DNA of 20,029 bases from Bacillota bacterium (GTDB lineage Bacteria; Bacillota; Clostridia; Christensenellales; Borkfalkiaceae): assembly GCA_023403375.1 (NCBI GenBank), contig JAEYEN010000124.1:1-20029 (forward strand). The letters run 5' to 3'. The first letter of the stretch is position 1. Each line of letters opens with the position of its first letter. The translations under genes and the position numbers were made by a program. Of this stretch, positions 7,353 through 14,140 are shown in pieces. Under the pieces are notes generated by a model. The model worked only from the letters and a program-made list of their open reading frames with translations. It did no database searches and had not been told where the DNA came from.

Positions 7353-8552
7353 ATGGAAAAAATTAAGATGAAAACTCCGCTTGTCGAAATGGACGGCGAC
7401 GAGATGACAAGAATTCTGTGGGGCTGGATTAAAGAATTTTTAATCGAGCCTTACGTAGATTTAAAAACGGAATATTACGATTTAGGGCTTAAAGAAAGGG
7501 ACAGAACGAACGATGAAGTTACCGTTTTAAGCGCGGAAGCAACCAAAAAATACGGGGTTGCCGTTAAGTGCGCTACAATTACTCCCAACGCGCAGAGAGT
7601 GGAAGAATACAACCTTAAAAAAATGTGGAAAAGTCCTAACGGAACGATAAGGGCATTGCTTGACGGCACTGTGTTCCGCGCGCCTATTCTGGTAGACGGA
7701 ATAACGCCCTATATCCCCACCTGGAAAAAGCCTATCGTTATTGCAAGGCACGCTTACGGCGATATTTATAAAGCGGTAGACGGCAGTGCCGGCGTCGGCA
7801 AAGCGGAACTCGTTTTCACCGACAGAAAGGGCGAGAAGAGATCCGAACTTATACACGACTTTAATTCCGACGGCGTCGTTATGGCTATGCACAATACGGA
7901 TAAAAGCATAAAAAGTTTCGCACGCGCTTGTTTTAACTACGCTCTCGATATGAAACTTCCGCTGTGGTTTTCCACGAAAGACACCATAAGCAAAATTTAC
8001 GACGGGAATTTCAAACGTATATTTCAGGAAGTTTACGAGAACGAATACAAAGAAAAGTTTGAAAAAGCGGGCATTGAGTATATGTACACCCTGATAGACG
8101 ACGTCGTTGCGAGAATCGTGAGAAGCGAAGGCGGTATAGTCTGGGCGTGCAAGAACTACGACGGCGACGTTATGAGCGATATGGTCGCTACGGCGTACGG
8201 CTCGCTTGCGATGATGACGAGCGTTCTGGTTTCGCCCGACGGAATTTACGAATACGAAGCGGCGCACGGCACCGTTACGCGCCATTACTATAAATATATG
8301 CGCGGCGAAGAAACTTCCACAAACCCCGTGGCGACTATTTTTGCTTGGACGGGCGCGCTGAGAAAACGCGGCGAACTCGACGGCATAAAGGAACTTGAAG
8401 ATTTTGCGGCAAGACTTGAAAACGCAACGCTACAAACGATAGAAGCGGGCGAAATGACGGGCGACCTTACGGGCTTATTTAAGAAAGAAGGCGTAACGCC
8501 CAAAAAACTCAACTCCAAAGAATTCTTACAGGCGATAGCAAGCAGAATTTAA
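7353..8552 (+). CDS. icd: NADP-dependent isocitrate dehydrogenase, eukaryote-like type
   Basis: A 399-aa enzyme that oxidatively decarboxylates isocitrate to 2-oxoglutarate, giving NADPH. It aligns by eye to the homodimeric eukaryote-like IDH subfamily rather than the E. coli type: 'PLVEMDGDEMTRILW' at the start, 'ATITPNAQRVEEY' and 'MWKSPNGTIR' for substrate binding, 'IARHAYGDIYKA', 'LIDDVVARIVRSEGG', 'WACKNYDGDVMSDMVA' and 'AAHGTVTRHYYKY'. The Arg-His of 'TVTRHY' corresponds to the pair that contacts the 2'-phosphate of NADP in human IDH1, so NADP use is expected. GGAG is 8 nt before the ATG. It has its own promoter and probably supplies 2-oxoglutarate for glutamate. No other TCA-cycle gene is in the window. 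Confidence 0.96.
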   Translation: MEKIKMKTPLVEMDGDEMTRILWGWIKEFLIEPYVDLKTEYYDLGLKERDRTNDEVTVLSAEATKKYGVAVKCATITPNAQRVEEYNLKKMWKSPNGTIRALLDGTVFRAPILVDGITPYIPTWKKPIVIARHAYGDIYKAVDGSAGVGKAELVFTDRKGEKRSELIHDFNSDGVVMAMHNTDKSIKSFARACFNYALDMKLPLWFSTKDTISKIYDGNFKRIFQEVYENEYKEKFEKAGIEYMYTLIDDVVARIVRSEGGIVWACKNYDGDVMSDMVATAYGSLAMMTSVLVSPDGIYEYEAAHGTVTRHYYKYMRGEETSTNPVATIFAWTGALRKRGELDGIKELEDFAARLENATLQTIEAGEMTGDLTGLFKKEGVTPKKLNSKEFLQAIASRI

Positions 8553-8793
8553 CGCGGCGGCGGTAAATAACGAAAATAAAAAACTATTCGATAGGGATAA
8601 ACGGACAAGCGGCTTATAAAAAGTGCGTTTAATCGTGCGGAAAGACTTGTTTTGGTGTGGGTTGTTTCTATCGGGTCTACTCGGTCAAGACTGAGTTTAT
8701 CGCTTTTTAACAAGGCGAACGCGCGTAAAAACGGACTGTTTTTCATAAGAAATTTCGGCGCGGCAATTTTTAATAAAACATCGGGGGCATACT
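8553..8793. other. icd-sirtuin intergenic region with possible hairpins
   Basis: This 241-nt region has no supported gene. A hairpin at 8679-8696 (ACTCGGT/ACTGAGT-like arms around CAAG), followed by TTTATCGCTTTTT, could be a weak icd terminator. CGATAG (8589-8594) can pair with CTATCG (8668-8673) and GATAAAC (8596-8602) with GTTTATC (8695-8701); these two helices cross and would form a pseudoknot or exclude one another. A run of G at 8783-8787 is the likely SD of the sirtuin gene. Confidence 0.35.
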
Positions 8794-9519
8794 ATGTACG
8801 GAACGGATTTACTTAAATATCTGATAAGTAAATCGACCTACGCCGTTTTTTTGGGCGGCGCGGGCGTTTCTACCGAGAGCGGAATCCCCGATTTCAGAAG
8901 CGAAACGGGGTTGTATTCGGAAAAATACAATAATCTTTCGCCCGAAATAATTTTAAGCCACGATTTTTTCGTGTCGGACACGCAGACTTTTTACGATTAT
9001 TATAAGAACAATATGCTTTTCCCCGCGGCGAAACCCAACGCGGCGCATATCGCGCTGAGAAAACTTGAAGAGCGCGGAATACTTAAAGCGATAATCACCC
9101 AAAATATAGACGGGTTGCATCAACTTGCAGGGAGCAAAAACGTGATAGAATTGCACGGCTCCGTTATAAAAAACGAGTGTTTAAGGTGCGGCAAGGTTTT
9201 TGATATGAAAGACGTCATTAAAATAAAAGGCGTGCCTTGTTGCGACGTGTGCGGCGGAATTATCAAACCCAAAGTGGTGCTGTACGGAGAAAACCTTAAC
9301 GAACGGGTTATTTCAGACGCCATAAACAACATTTCGCGCGCGGACTTGCTTATCGTGGGCGGAACTTCGCTTATGGTAAACCCCGCGGCGAGTTTTATAA
9401 AGTTTTTCCGCGGCAAACATCTTGTTATAATCAACAAAACGCCCACCCCGTACGACGGGTATGCGGAACTTGTTATAAGAGAGCCAATTGCAGAAGTGCT
9501 TAAAAAAGCGGTGGAATAA
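8794..9519 (+). CDS. SIR2-family NAD-dependent protein deacylase
   Basis: A 241-aa sirtuin that removes acyl groups from lysines using NAD, releasing nicotinamide and O-acyl-ADP-ribose. The NAD-binding signature GAGVSTESGIPDFR is at 22-35, TQNIDGLH at 102-109, the catalytic base is His121 in 'ELHG', the structural zinc site is Cys129-x2-Cys132 and Cys150-x2-Cys153, and the second Rossmann motif is 'LIVGGTSLMVNPAA'. Length and order are typical of short bacterial CobB-like enzymes. It may demodify metabolic enzymes; the neighbouring icd product is a known sirtuin target in other organisms, but that link here is only inference. The SD is weak (G-run at 8783-8787). Confidence 0.95.
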   Translation: MYGTDLLKYLISKSTYAVFLGGAGVSTESGIPDFRSETGLYSEKYNNLSPEIILSHDFFVSDTQTFYDYYKNNMLFPAAKPNAAHIALRKLEERGILKAIITQNIDGLHQLAGSKNVIELHGSVIKNECLRCGKVFDMKDVIKIKGVPCCDVCGGIIKPKVVLYGENLNERVISDAINNISRADLLIVGGTSLMVNPAASFIKFFRGKHLVIINKTPTPYDGYAELVIREPIAEVLKKAVE

Positions 9520-9582
9520 AAGACAGGGCGTAAATTTTAATAAAAGACAAAAAACCGAAAAGGTAAAATATGATTTTTATAT

Positions 9583-9597
9583 CCGAACGACGTTCGG
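9583..9597. promoter_or_regulatory. Perfect dyad upstream of the small lipoprotein gene
   Basis: CCGAACGACGTTCGG is a perfect palindrome with a single central base (7-1-7). It lies 20 nt before the ATG at 9617 and just after TAAAAT (9564-9569) and TATGAT (9569-9574), either of which could be a -10. It may be an operator; as RNA it could form only a short hairpin. Confidence 0.45.
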
Positions 9598-9616
9598 AGA
9601 AATTACGGAGGAAAAG

Positions 9617-9874
9617 ATGAAAAAACTTTTAGTTTTAATACTTGCGCTTTTTATCGCGCTGTGTTCGGTATTCTTTGTCGCTTGCGGTAATAACGACGGC
9701 AACGGCGGAAACGGCGGCGGAGAACAGACAACGCCGGGCGGCGACGAGAACGGTGGCGGCGAAACGCCCGGTGGTAATGGCGACGGCGGAAACGGGGGCA
9801 ATGGCGGAAACGGAAGTGGTGGCGGAAACGGAAGTGGCGGCGGAATAGAATTACCGCCCGACGTGTTCAATTAA
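9617..9874 (+). CDS. Small linker-only lipoprotein
   Basis: An 85-aa protein with a good SD (GGAGG at 9607-9611) 5 nt before the ATG. Residues 1-22 form a signal peptide with lipobox ...VAC|G, so Cys23 would be lipidated and the protein anchored outside the membrane. The rest is almost only Gly, Asn, Asp, Ser, Glu and Pro, including two identical-length 18-nt repeats (9803-9820, 9821-9838), ending IELPPDVFN. No folded domain is present. The same 'CGN(N)DGxGGNGG' start occurs in the large lipoprotein downstream, where such a linker joins the anchor to an enzyme. This gene may therefore be a truncated relic or a genuine short surface peptide. I cannot tell which. Confidence 0.65.
   Translation: MKKLLVLILALFIALCSVFFVACGNNDGNGGNGGGEQTTPGGDENGGGETPGGNGDGGNGGNGGNGSGGGNGSGGGIELPPDVFN
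9803..9838 (+). repeat. Two 18-nt tandem repeats in the lipoprotein linker
   Basis: GGCGGAAACGGAAGTGGT followed by GGCGGAAACGGAAGTGGC, encoding GGNGSG twice. Only the last base differs, suggesting a recent duplication. Confidence 0.85.
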
Positions 9875-9878
9875 CGCC

Positions 9879-10003
9879 AAAAAACGAAATAAATATTAAA
9901 AAACGAGATAAATATCGAAATATCGGAAAACGAAACAAATACCGAAAAACAAAGTAAATATCGAAAAATAGGGTGGATAATTAAAAAACGGAGTAAAAAT
10001 CCG
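9879..10003. repeat. Degenerate 19-21 nt A-rich tandem repeats
   Basis: About six units can be laid out, each starting with a run of 4-6 A, then CGAAAT/CGAGAT/CGAAAC-like and ending AAATATCG-like: 9879-9897, 9898-9917, 9927-9944, 9945-9963, 9964-9982 and 9983-10003, with a 9-nt piece at 9918-9926. They are non-coding and lie between the two lipoprotein genes. Confidence 0.6.
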
Positions 10004-10044
10004 AAAAATTTTTTCTGCGTTTGTTTAATCGTCAACTTTTGGCG

Positions 10045-10069
10045 CCGATATTTATTCGGTTTTTTATTT
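10045..10069 (+). terminator. Weak terminator candidate before the large lipoprotein gene
   Basis: CCGA/TCGG (10045-10059) is only a 4-bp stem with a 7-nt loop but is followed by TTTTTTATTT. The remainder up to 10156 contains TG-T-TATAGA at 10081-10089, a possible extended -10 without a convincing -35. Confidence 0.3.
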
Positions 10070-10156
10070 AGTATAGCATTTGTTATAGATTGTTCGTTTG
10101 GTAAAGAGATAAGAAAAAAATAAAAAATATAAGAGAGAAAACGGAGGAAAACGAAA

Positions 10157-12436
10157 ATGAAGAAAGGGTTATGCGCGCTTGTGCTTGCCGGACTTTGCGT
10201 GGCTTCCGCGGTGTTCGGCGGTTGCGGAAACGACGGCGGAAACGGTGGAAACGGCGGCAAGGCGGATTATAACTACAACACGGTTTATGCGCAGGCGGTG
10301 GAACTCGGATACACCGGTTCGCTTGAAGACTTTATCGCGCTGATAAGCGGTAAAGACGGAAAAGACGGCGTAAACGGAAAGGACGGAGTGGGTATAGAGA
10401 AAGTCGAAATCGTAAACGGCGAACTCATTATAACTTACACCAACGGGGGAACGATAAATCTTGGTAAAATCGGCGGCGCAGAAAACGGCGAAAGAGAAAA
10501 AACGCACGGTCAGGCATTTTTCGGCACGGACGTTATTTATCCCGAAATGCTTTGGGACGCGCCTACGTTCAATTATTGCGCCGATTTGGACGTTGACGAA
10601 AGTTGCAAAAACGCGGGCGTTAAAGGTTTGTTCTTTACTTCCGTAACGTATAAAGGTTTAATGACCAAAGTGGCGGCTTACATAGGCTTCCCGGCAAACG
10701 CTTCCGCGACGAATAAAGTGCCTGCAATGGTGCTTGTTCACGGCGCGGGCGGAACGGCTATGCCGCAATGGGTTAAGTATTGGAACGATTTGGGATACGC
10801 GGCTATCGCGATAGACACCGAGGGGGCGGAACCGATAGAAGGCGTTACGTTAAGCAATCCCGTTCATCAGGCAAGAAACCGTTACAGCGGCGGTGCGTTA
10901 GACCCGAACTATACCGCGGGCCCCTACAATATGGGACAGCGCGACGGCAACGAAGATATAGAAAATCAGTGGATGTACCACGCGTCTTCGGCGGCGATTG
11001 CGGCTAACTCGCTTATATCGTCTTTCGATTGCGTGGACGAAAATAAGTTGGGCATAACGGGTATTTCTTACGGAAGTATCGTTACTTCGGTCGCTATAAG
11101 TTACGACGACAGATTCGATTTCGCAATGCCCGTTTACGGCGGCGTTACGATTGATAAATCCTGTTCGAGTTTTTATAATCTGTATTACGTAGACAAAACC
11201 GAAGAGTACAAAGAAAAATATTATCAGGAAATGGTAGACAGGTGGGATACTGCGGAAGGGTTAAGAAACACGCCCTGCAAAGTTTATTACATCACTTCTA
11301 CCACGGACTTTGCTTTTTCTATGGATATAGCAAGCCGTTGCGCGGAGATTGCAAAAGGGCAGTGCAACTTTAAGGTGGGCTATAATCATAACAACGTGGA
11401 CGGCTCTACCGAAAGCACGATAGCGGCGTTCGCTAACTACTGCACGGGTAAAACGGGCGACTTTATAAGAATAGTAAAAAGCCCCACGATTTATAACAAC
11501 ACGTTAAAAATCGAAAAATACGGCAATGCGGAAGTAAGCGCGATAAAAGTTATGGCAACGGATAGCGACAGACCTTACACGGGCAGGAGCGACGGTTTGG
11601 TTCCCAATGCGCTCGCTAATTGGAGCGTGGGCACTTCCGTTAAAAAGATAAGCGATACCGAATACAAGGTGGCTATCCCCGAAAGCAAACTTTTCTACGT
11701 CGTTGTAGAATATGCGGGCGGAACCCGTCAGGTTTGTTCTTATCTTTCAAGCGGCCCCGCGGCGGATATAGAAGTCGTTCCGTCGGTAGGAAAGTTCAGT
11801 ATAAGCGATAACTTCGGTGCAGGCGGCGTAAAAGTGGAAGACAGCCACGTTTACGAATATAATAACGTTTCTAATCACGACGTAAACGGAACCATAAATT
11901 ATTCCGAAGCGTTGCAACCGCAGTCCACGCCTATGCAGAATTTAGTGCAACCCGGCGACGGATATATAGTTTATAAACTCTCTGCCGAAGAAGGAACCAC
12001 GCTTTCTAAAATAAGGCTTGATTTCAAAGCGCTTTATGCTCATATGGGCGGCGCATATTGGTATAATGCGGGAAATATGGCGTCCGGTCAGAACGAACTC
12101 GGCGCAAATCTTTACGTTGAGATAAGCGACGATAACGTAAATTACACAAAGATTTACGACCTTAACGACGAAAACGGAAAGTGGATAGAACAACACAATC
12201 CGCACGACGGCGGCGGCGAAACGCCTGAATCGACTGCGGCTTGCACGCTTAATCCCAAACTCGATTTGTCCGCTTATATACAGAAGAAAACCGAAGTATA
12301 CGTAAGGCTTTATATGATGCACTTTACCACAGAAAAGACAAATGTTCCCGATTGGGCGAGCGGAATTCCTTATAATTTTGTCGGCATAAGATTATACAGC
12401 GTTTCCATTAAAGGAAGTTGCGCCGCCGCCGAATAA
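10157..12436 (+). CDS. Large secreted lipoprotein with alpha/beta hydrolase (esterase-like) domain
   Basis: A 759-aa exported enzyme. The signal peptide ends in lipobox 'FGGC|G', followed by a GN-rich linker. Residues about 36-105 form a small module seen in many gut-bacterial surface proteins: 'AVELGYTGSLEDFIALI', a 'GKDGKDGVNGKDGVGI' collagen-like stretch, then 'GELIITYTNGGTINLGKI'. From about residue 170 comes an alpha/beta hydrolase: 'MVLVHGAGGTAMPQWVKYW', nucleophile Ser in 'GISYGSIV', probable Asp in 'STTDFAF' and His in 'GYNHNN'. This resembles acetyl-xylan esterase and dienelactone hydrolase-like proteins. The C-terminal approx. 200 residues look like a beta-sandwich (carbohydrate-binding or discoidin-like). 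A role in deacylating polysaccharide at the cell surface is inferred; substrate unknown. The SD GGAGG is well placed. Confidence 0.8.
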   Translation: MKKGLCALVLAGLCVASAVFGGCGNDGGNGGNGGKADYNYNTVYAQAVELGYTGSLEDFIALISGKDGKDGVNGKDGVGIEKVEIVNGELIITYTNGGTINLGKIGGAENGEREKTHGQAFFGTDVIYPEMLWDAPTFNYCADLDVDESCKNAGVKGLFFTSVTYKGLMTKVAAYIGFPANASATNKVPAMVLVHGAGGTAMPQWVKYWNDLGYAAIAIDTEGAEPIEGVTLSNPVHQARNRYSGGALDPNYTAGPYNMGQRDGNEDIENQWMYHASSAAIAANSLISSFDCVDENKLGITGISYGSIVTSVAISYDDRFDFAMPVYGGVTIDKSCSSFYNLYYVDKTEEYKEKYYQEMVDRWDTAEGLRNTPCKVYYITSTTDFAFSMDIASRCAEIAKGQCNFKVGYNHNNVDGSTESTIAAFANYCTGKTGDFIRIVKSPTIYNNTLKIEKYGNAEVSAIKVMATDSDRPYTGRSDGLVPNALANWSVGTSVKKISDTEYKVAIPESKLFYVVVEYAGGTRQVCSYLSSGPAADIEVVPSVGKFSISDNFGAGGVKVEDSHVYEYNNVSNHDVNGTINYSEALQPQSTPMQNLVQPGDGYIVYKLSAEEGTTLSKIRLDFKALYAHMGGAYWYNAGNMASGQNELGANLYVEISDDNVNYTKIYDLNDENGKWIEQHNPHDGGGETPESTAACTLNPKLDLSAYIQKKTEVYVRLYMMHFTTEKTNVPDWASGIPYNFVGIRLYSVSIKGSCAAAE

Positions 12437-12471
12437 CGGCGCGGCGGAAAAACCGTTTTTATGAAAAAGAT

Positions 12472-12507
12472 AAAAAAGCACCGCGAAAATTTTTCGCGGT
12501 GCTTTTA
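12472..12507. terminator. Bidirectional terminator between lipoprotein and mntP
   Basis: GCACCGCG (12478-12485) pairs with CGCGGTGC (12495-12502), extended by A-runs and T-runs on both sides, so it works for the plus-strand lipoprotein gene and the minus-strand mntP gene, which converge here. Confidence 0.88.
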
Positions 12508-12700
12508 ATATTTTTGTTTTTTTGATATTTTTTTGTTGTTTCTGTTATTCTTAATTTTTTGCGGTACTTTTCGGTACTTTTATTATTTTTATTTTTGTTG
12601 TCCTTTGCGGAACTTTTAATATACTTGTTTTTTTGTTGTCTTTTTTTGTGGTCTACTGCGGTGTTTTTAATATTCTTTTTTTACTGATGATTTTGGTAAA
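12496..12700 (+). repeat. T-rich degenerate repeats derived from the terminator 3' half
   Basis: The motif GCGGT(A/G)CTTTTAATAtt...TTGTTGTC recurs at 12496, 12561, 12607 and 12658 (spacing 65, 46 and 51 nt). The first copy is the 3' arm plus T-tract of the terminator itself. The plus strand is overwhelmingly T. No gene lies in 12437-12722. Confidence 0.6.
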
Positions 12701-12722
12701 ATTGCGTTCGGAAAAAATAAAA

Positions 12723-13352
12723 TTACACAAGCGCTTCTACCAGAAATTTTATTGAAAGACCTAAAAGTATTGCCGCGCCAAACCAAGTGGCGTATTTTCC
12801 GAAAATTTTTCCTAAATATTTACCGAACAAAAGAGCAACCGTAATTATTGCAAAAGTAATTGCGGCGATTATCGCAAAAGCGGCGAGCGCCGACGGAATA
12901 GAGTAGGTTATAAATGTAACGCCTACGGCAAGCGCGTCTATACTTGTGGCAATTGCCTGAACAAGCAATACCAAAAACGTAAACTTTGCGGTTTTTTGCG
13001 TTTCTTCCGCCGTTCCCTGTTTGATATCTGCCGCGCTGTTTTGCGGCAAGGCTTTTTCTTTTTTAGCCTTTATTATTTCTTGAATGTTATCGAAAACTAT
13101 TTTGATTGAAAGAAACAAAAATATTCCGAAAGTTACGTATTTTATTACCGAAGTAAGGTATCCGAAAAAAATAGAGCCTAAAAAATAGCCGATGAGCGGC
13201 ATAATTCCTTGAAAAACGGCGAACGCCAGCGGCATAGACCATTCTTTGAGCGGCGTGAGATTATTTTTGTATGTAGAACAGTTTGCTATTGTAACCGCAA
13301 ACGCGTCCATAGACAGGGCAAGCCCTACAAGTAAAACGTTTAGAATATCCAT
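12723..13352 (-). CDS. mntP: Manganese efflux pump MntP
   Basis: A 209-aa inner-membrane protein with six hydrophobic segments in two repeated halves. MntP exports Mn(II) to prevent manganese toxicity. Both half-signatures are visible: 'LALSMDAFAVTIANC' in helix 1 with Asp16, and 'AIATSIDALAVGVTF' in helix 4 with its Asp, plus a charged cytoplasmic loop 'KAKKEKALPQNSAADIKQGTAEETQK' split by a low-complexity stretch. It has a perfect consensus promoter on the minus strand and a 5' leader of about 58 nt without the yybP-ykoY manganese riboswitch that often controls this family. Export of another cation cannot be excluded. The SD before the ATG is weak. Confidence 0.9.
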   Translation of the reverse strand: MDILNVLLVGLALSMDAFAVTIANCSTYKNNLTPLKEWSMPLAFAVFQGIMPLIGYFLGSIFFGYLTSVIKYVTFGIFLFLSIKIVFDNIQEIIKAKKEKALPQNSAADIKQGTAEETQKTAKFTFLVLLVQAIATSIDALAVGVTFITYSIPSALAAFAIIAAITFAIITVALLFGKYLGKIFGKYATWFGAAILLGLSIKFLVEALV

Positions 13353-13393
13353 AGATTTCTCGCAGTAGTTAAGCGACGTTGCCGCAAAACTTT

Positions 13394-13410
13394 GTTTTGG
13401 TTAACAAAAC
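13394..13410. promoter_or_regulatory. Inverted repeat at the mntP transcription start
   Basis: GTTTTGGTTAACAAAAC is a 6-bp inverted repeat (GTTTTG/CAAAAC) around GTTAA. The expected mntP start site is near 13411, so this would be the first structure in the transcript or an operator covering +1. Confidence 0.5.
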
Positions 13411-13417
13411 GACTTTT

Positions 13418-13446
13418 ATTATAATAAATTATATTGCTTTTGTCAA
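13418..13446 (-). promoter_or_regulatory. Consensus promoter of mntP
   Basis: On the minus strand TTGACA (13446-13441), 17 nt, TATAAT (13423-13418): a perfect sigma-A promoter. Its -35 lies inside the spacer of the opposing ung promoter, so the two promoters overlap face to face. Confidence 0.88.
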
Positions 13447-13462
13447 AATAAAATGATATTAT
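13434..13462 (+). promoter_or_regulatory. Extended -10 promoter giving a near-leaderless ung mRNA
   Basis: TTGCTT (13434-13439), 17 nt, TG at 13454-13455 and TATTAT at 13457-13462. The ung ATG is at 13472, only 9 nt beyond the -10, and no SD precedes it. The transcript would have about 0-3 leader nucleotides. The core TGATATTATA is identical to that in front of tsaE. Confidence 0.6.
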
Positions 13463-13471
13463 ACTTTTGAT

Positions 13472-14140
13472 ATGATAAAAATCACCGCCGAGTGGGACGA
13501 GATTTTAAAAGAGCAGTTTTCGTCTTTGAGTTATGCTCGTCTGCACGAATTTTTAAAGCAGGAATATTTTAACCGTACCGTTTATCCGTCTATGTACGAC
13601 ATATTTAATAGTATGAAACTGACGGCTTTTTCCGATATTAAAGCGGTTATTTTAGGGCAGGACCCGTATCACGAAGAAGGGCAGGCGATGGGGCTTTCCT
13701 TTTCCGTGCCGAAAGGGGTGATGAAACCGCCGTCGCTCGTTAATATCTTTAAAGAGATAGAAAACGAACTTGACGTTAAAATGCCCGAAAGCGGCGACCT
13801 TACAGGCTGGGCAAAACAGGGCGTTCTGCTTTTGAACACGGTGCTTACCGTAAGGGCGCACGCGGCTAATTCTCATAAAGGTAAAGGTTGGGAAGAGTTT
13901 ACGGACGGAATAATAAAAAAGATTTCGGACGGAAAAGACAACGTGGTGTTTATTCTGTGGGGCGCAAACGCGAGAAGCAAAAAGGCACTTATAGACCAAA
14001 GTAAACACTGCGTTCTCGAAAGCGCGCACCCTAGTCCGCTATCCGCTTATAACGGGTTTTTCGGGTGCGGACATTTTGTAAAAGCAAACGAATACTTGAT
14101 AAAACACGGCGTTAAACCGATAGAATGGAGTAAATTATGA
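13472..14140 (+). CDS. ung: Uracil-DNA glycosylase, family 1
   Basis: A 222-aa base-excision repair enzyme that removes uracil from DNA. All family-1 motifs are present: the water-activating loop GQDPYH (62-67, catalytic Asp64), 'GLSFSVP' and 'KPPSLVNIFKE', 'GWAKQGVLLLNTVLTV', and the minor-groove loop HPSPLSAYNGFFGC with His186. Length matches the family. The ATG has no SD and sits next to the -10 box. The stop overlaps the apgM start by 4 nt (ATGA), so the two are one operon. Confidence 0.97.
   Translation: MIKITAEWDEILKEQFSSLSYARLHEFLKQEYFNRTVYPSMYDIFNSMKLTAFSDIKAVILGQDPYHEEGQAMGLSFSVPKGVMKPPSLVNIFKEIENELDVKMPESGDLTGWAKQGVLLLNTVLTVRAHAANSHKGKGWEEFTDGIIKKISDGKDNVVFILWGANARSKKALIDQSKHCVLESAHPSPLSAYNGFFGCGHFVKANEYLIKHGVKPIEWSKL

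Noticed and set aside
7527..8285. 252-aa open frame on the minus strand inside icd
   Set aside because: It lies wholly within the well-supported icd gene, is rich in His/Arg/Val without any family motif, and reflects codon bias of the sense gene.
8549..8746. 65-aa minus-strand frame in the icd-sirtuin gap
   Set aside because: No SD, no recognisable domain, and it overlaps the icd stop. The gap is better explained as non-coding.
9879..10003. CRISPR array
   Set aside because: Units are head-to-tail with no spacers of unrelated sequence, vary strongly, and no cas gene is present.
9577..10260. Pro/Phe-rich minus-strand open frames over the lipoprotein genes
   Set aside because: They are the complement of Gly/Asn-coding repeats (GGC-GGA gives PPFPP-like text) and have no SD or start context.
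13353..13417. yybP-ykoY manganese riboswitch before mntP
   Set aside because: The leader is only about 58 nt and lacks the family's conserved core sequences.
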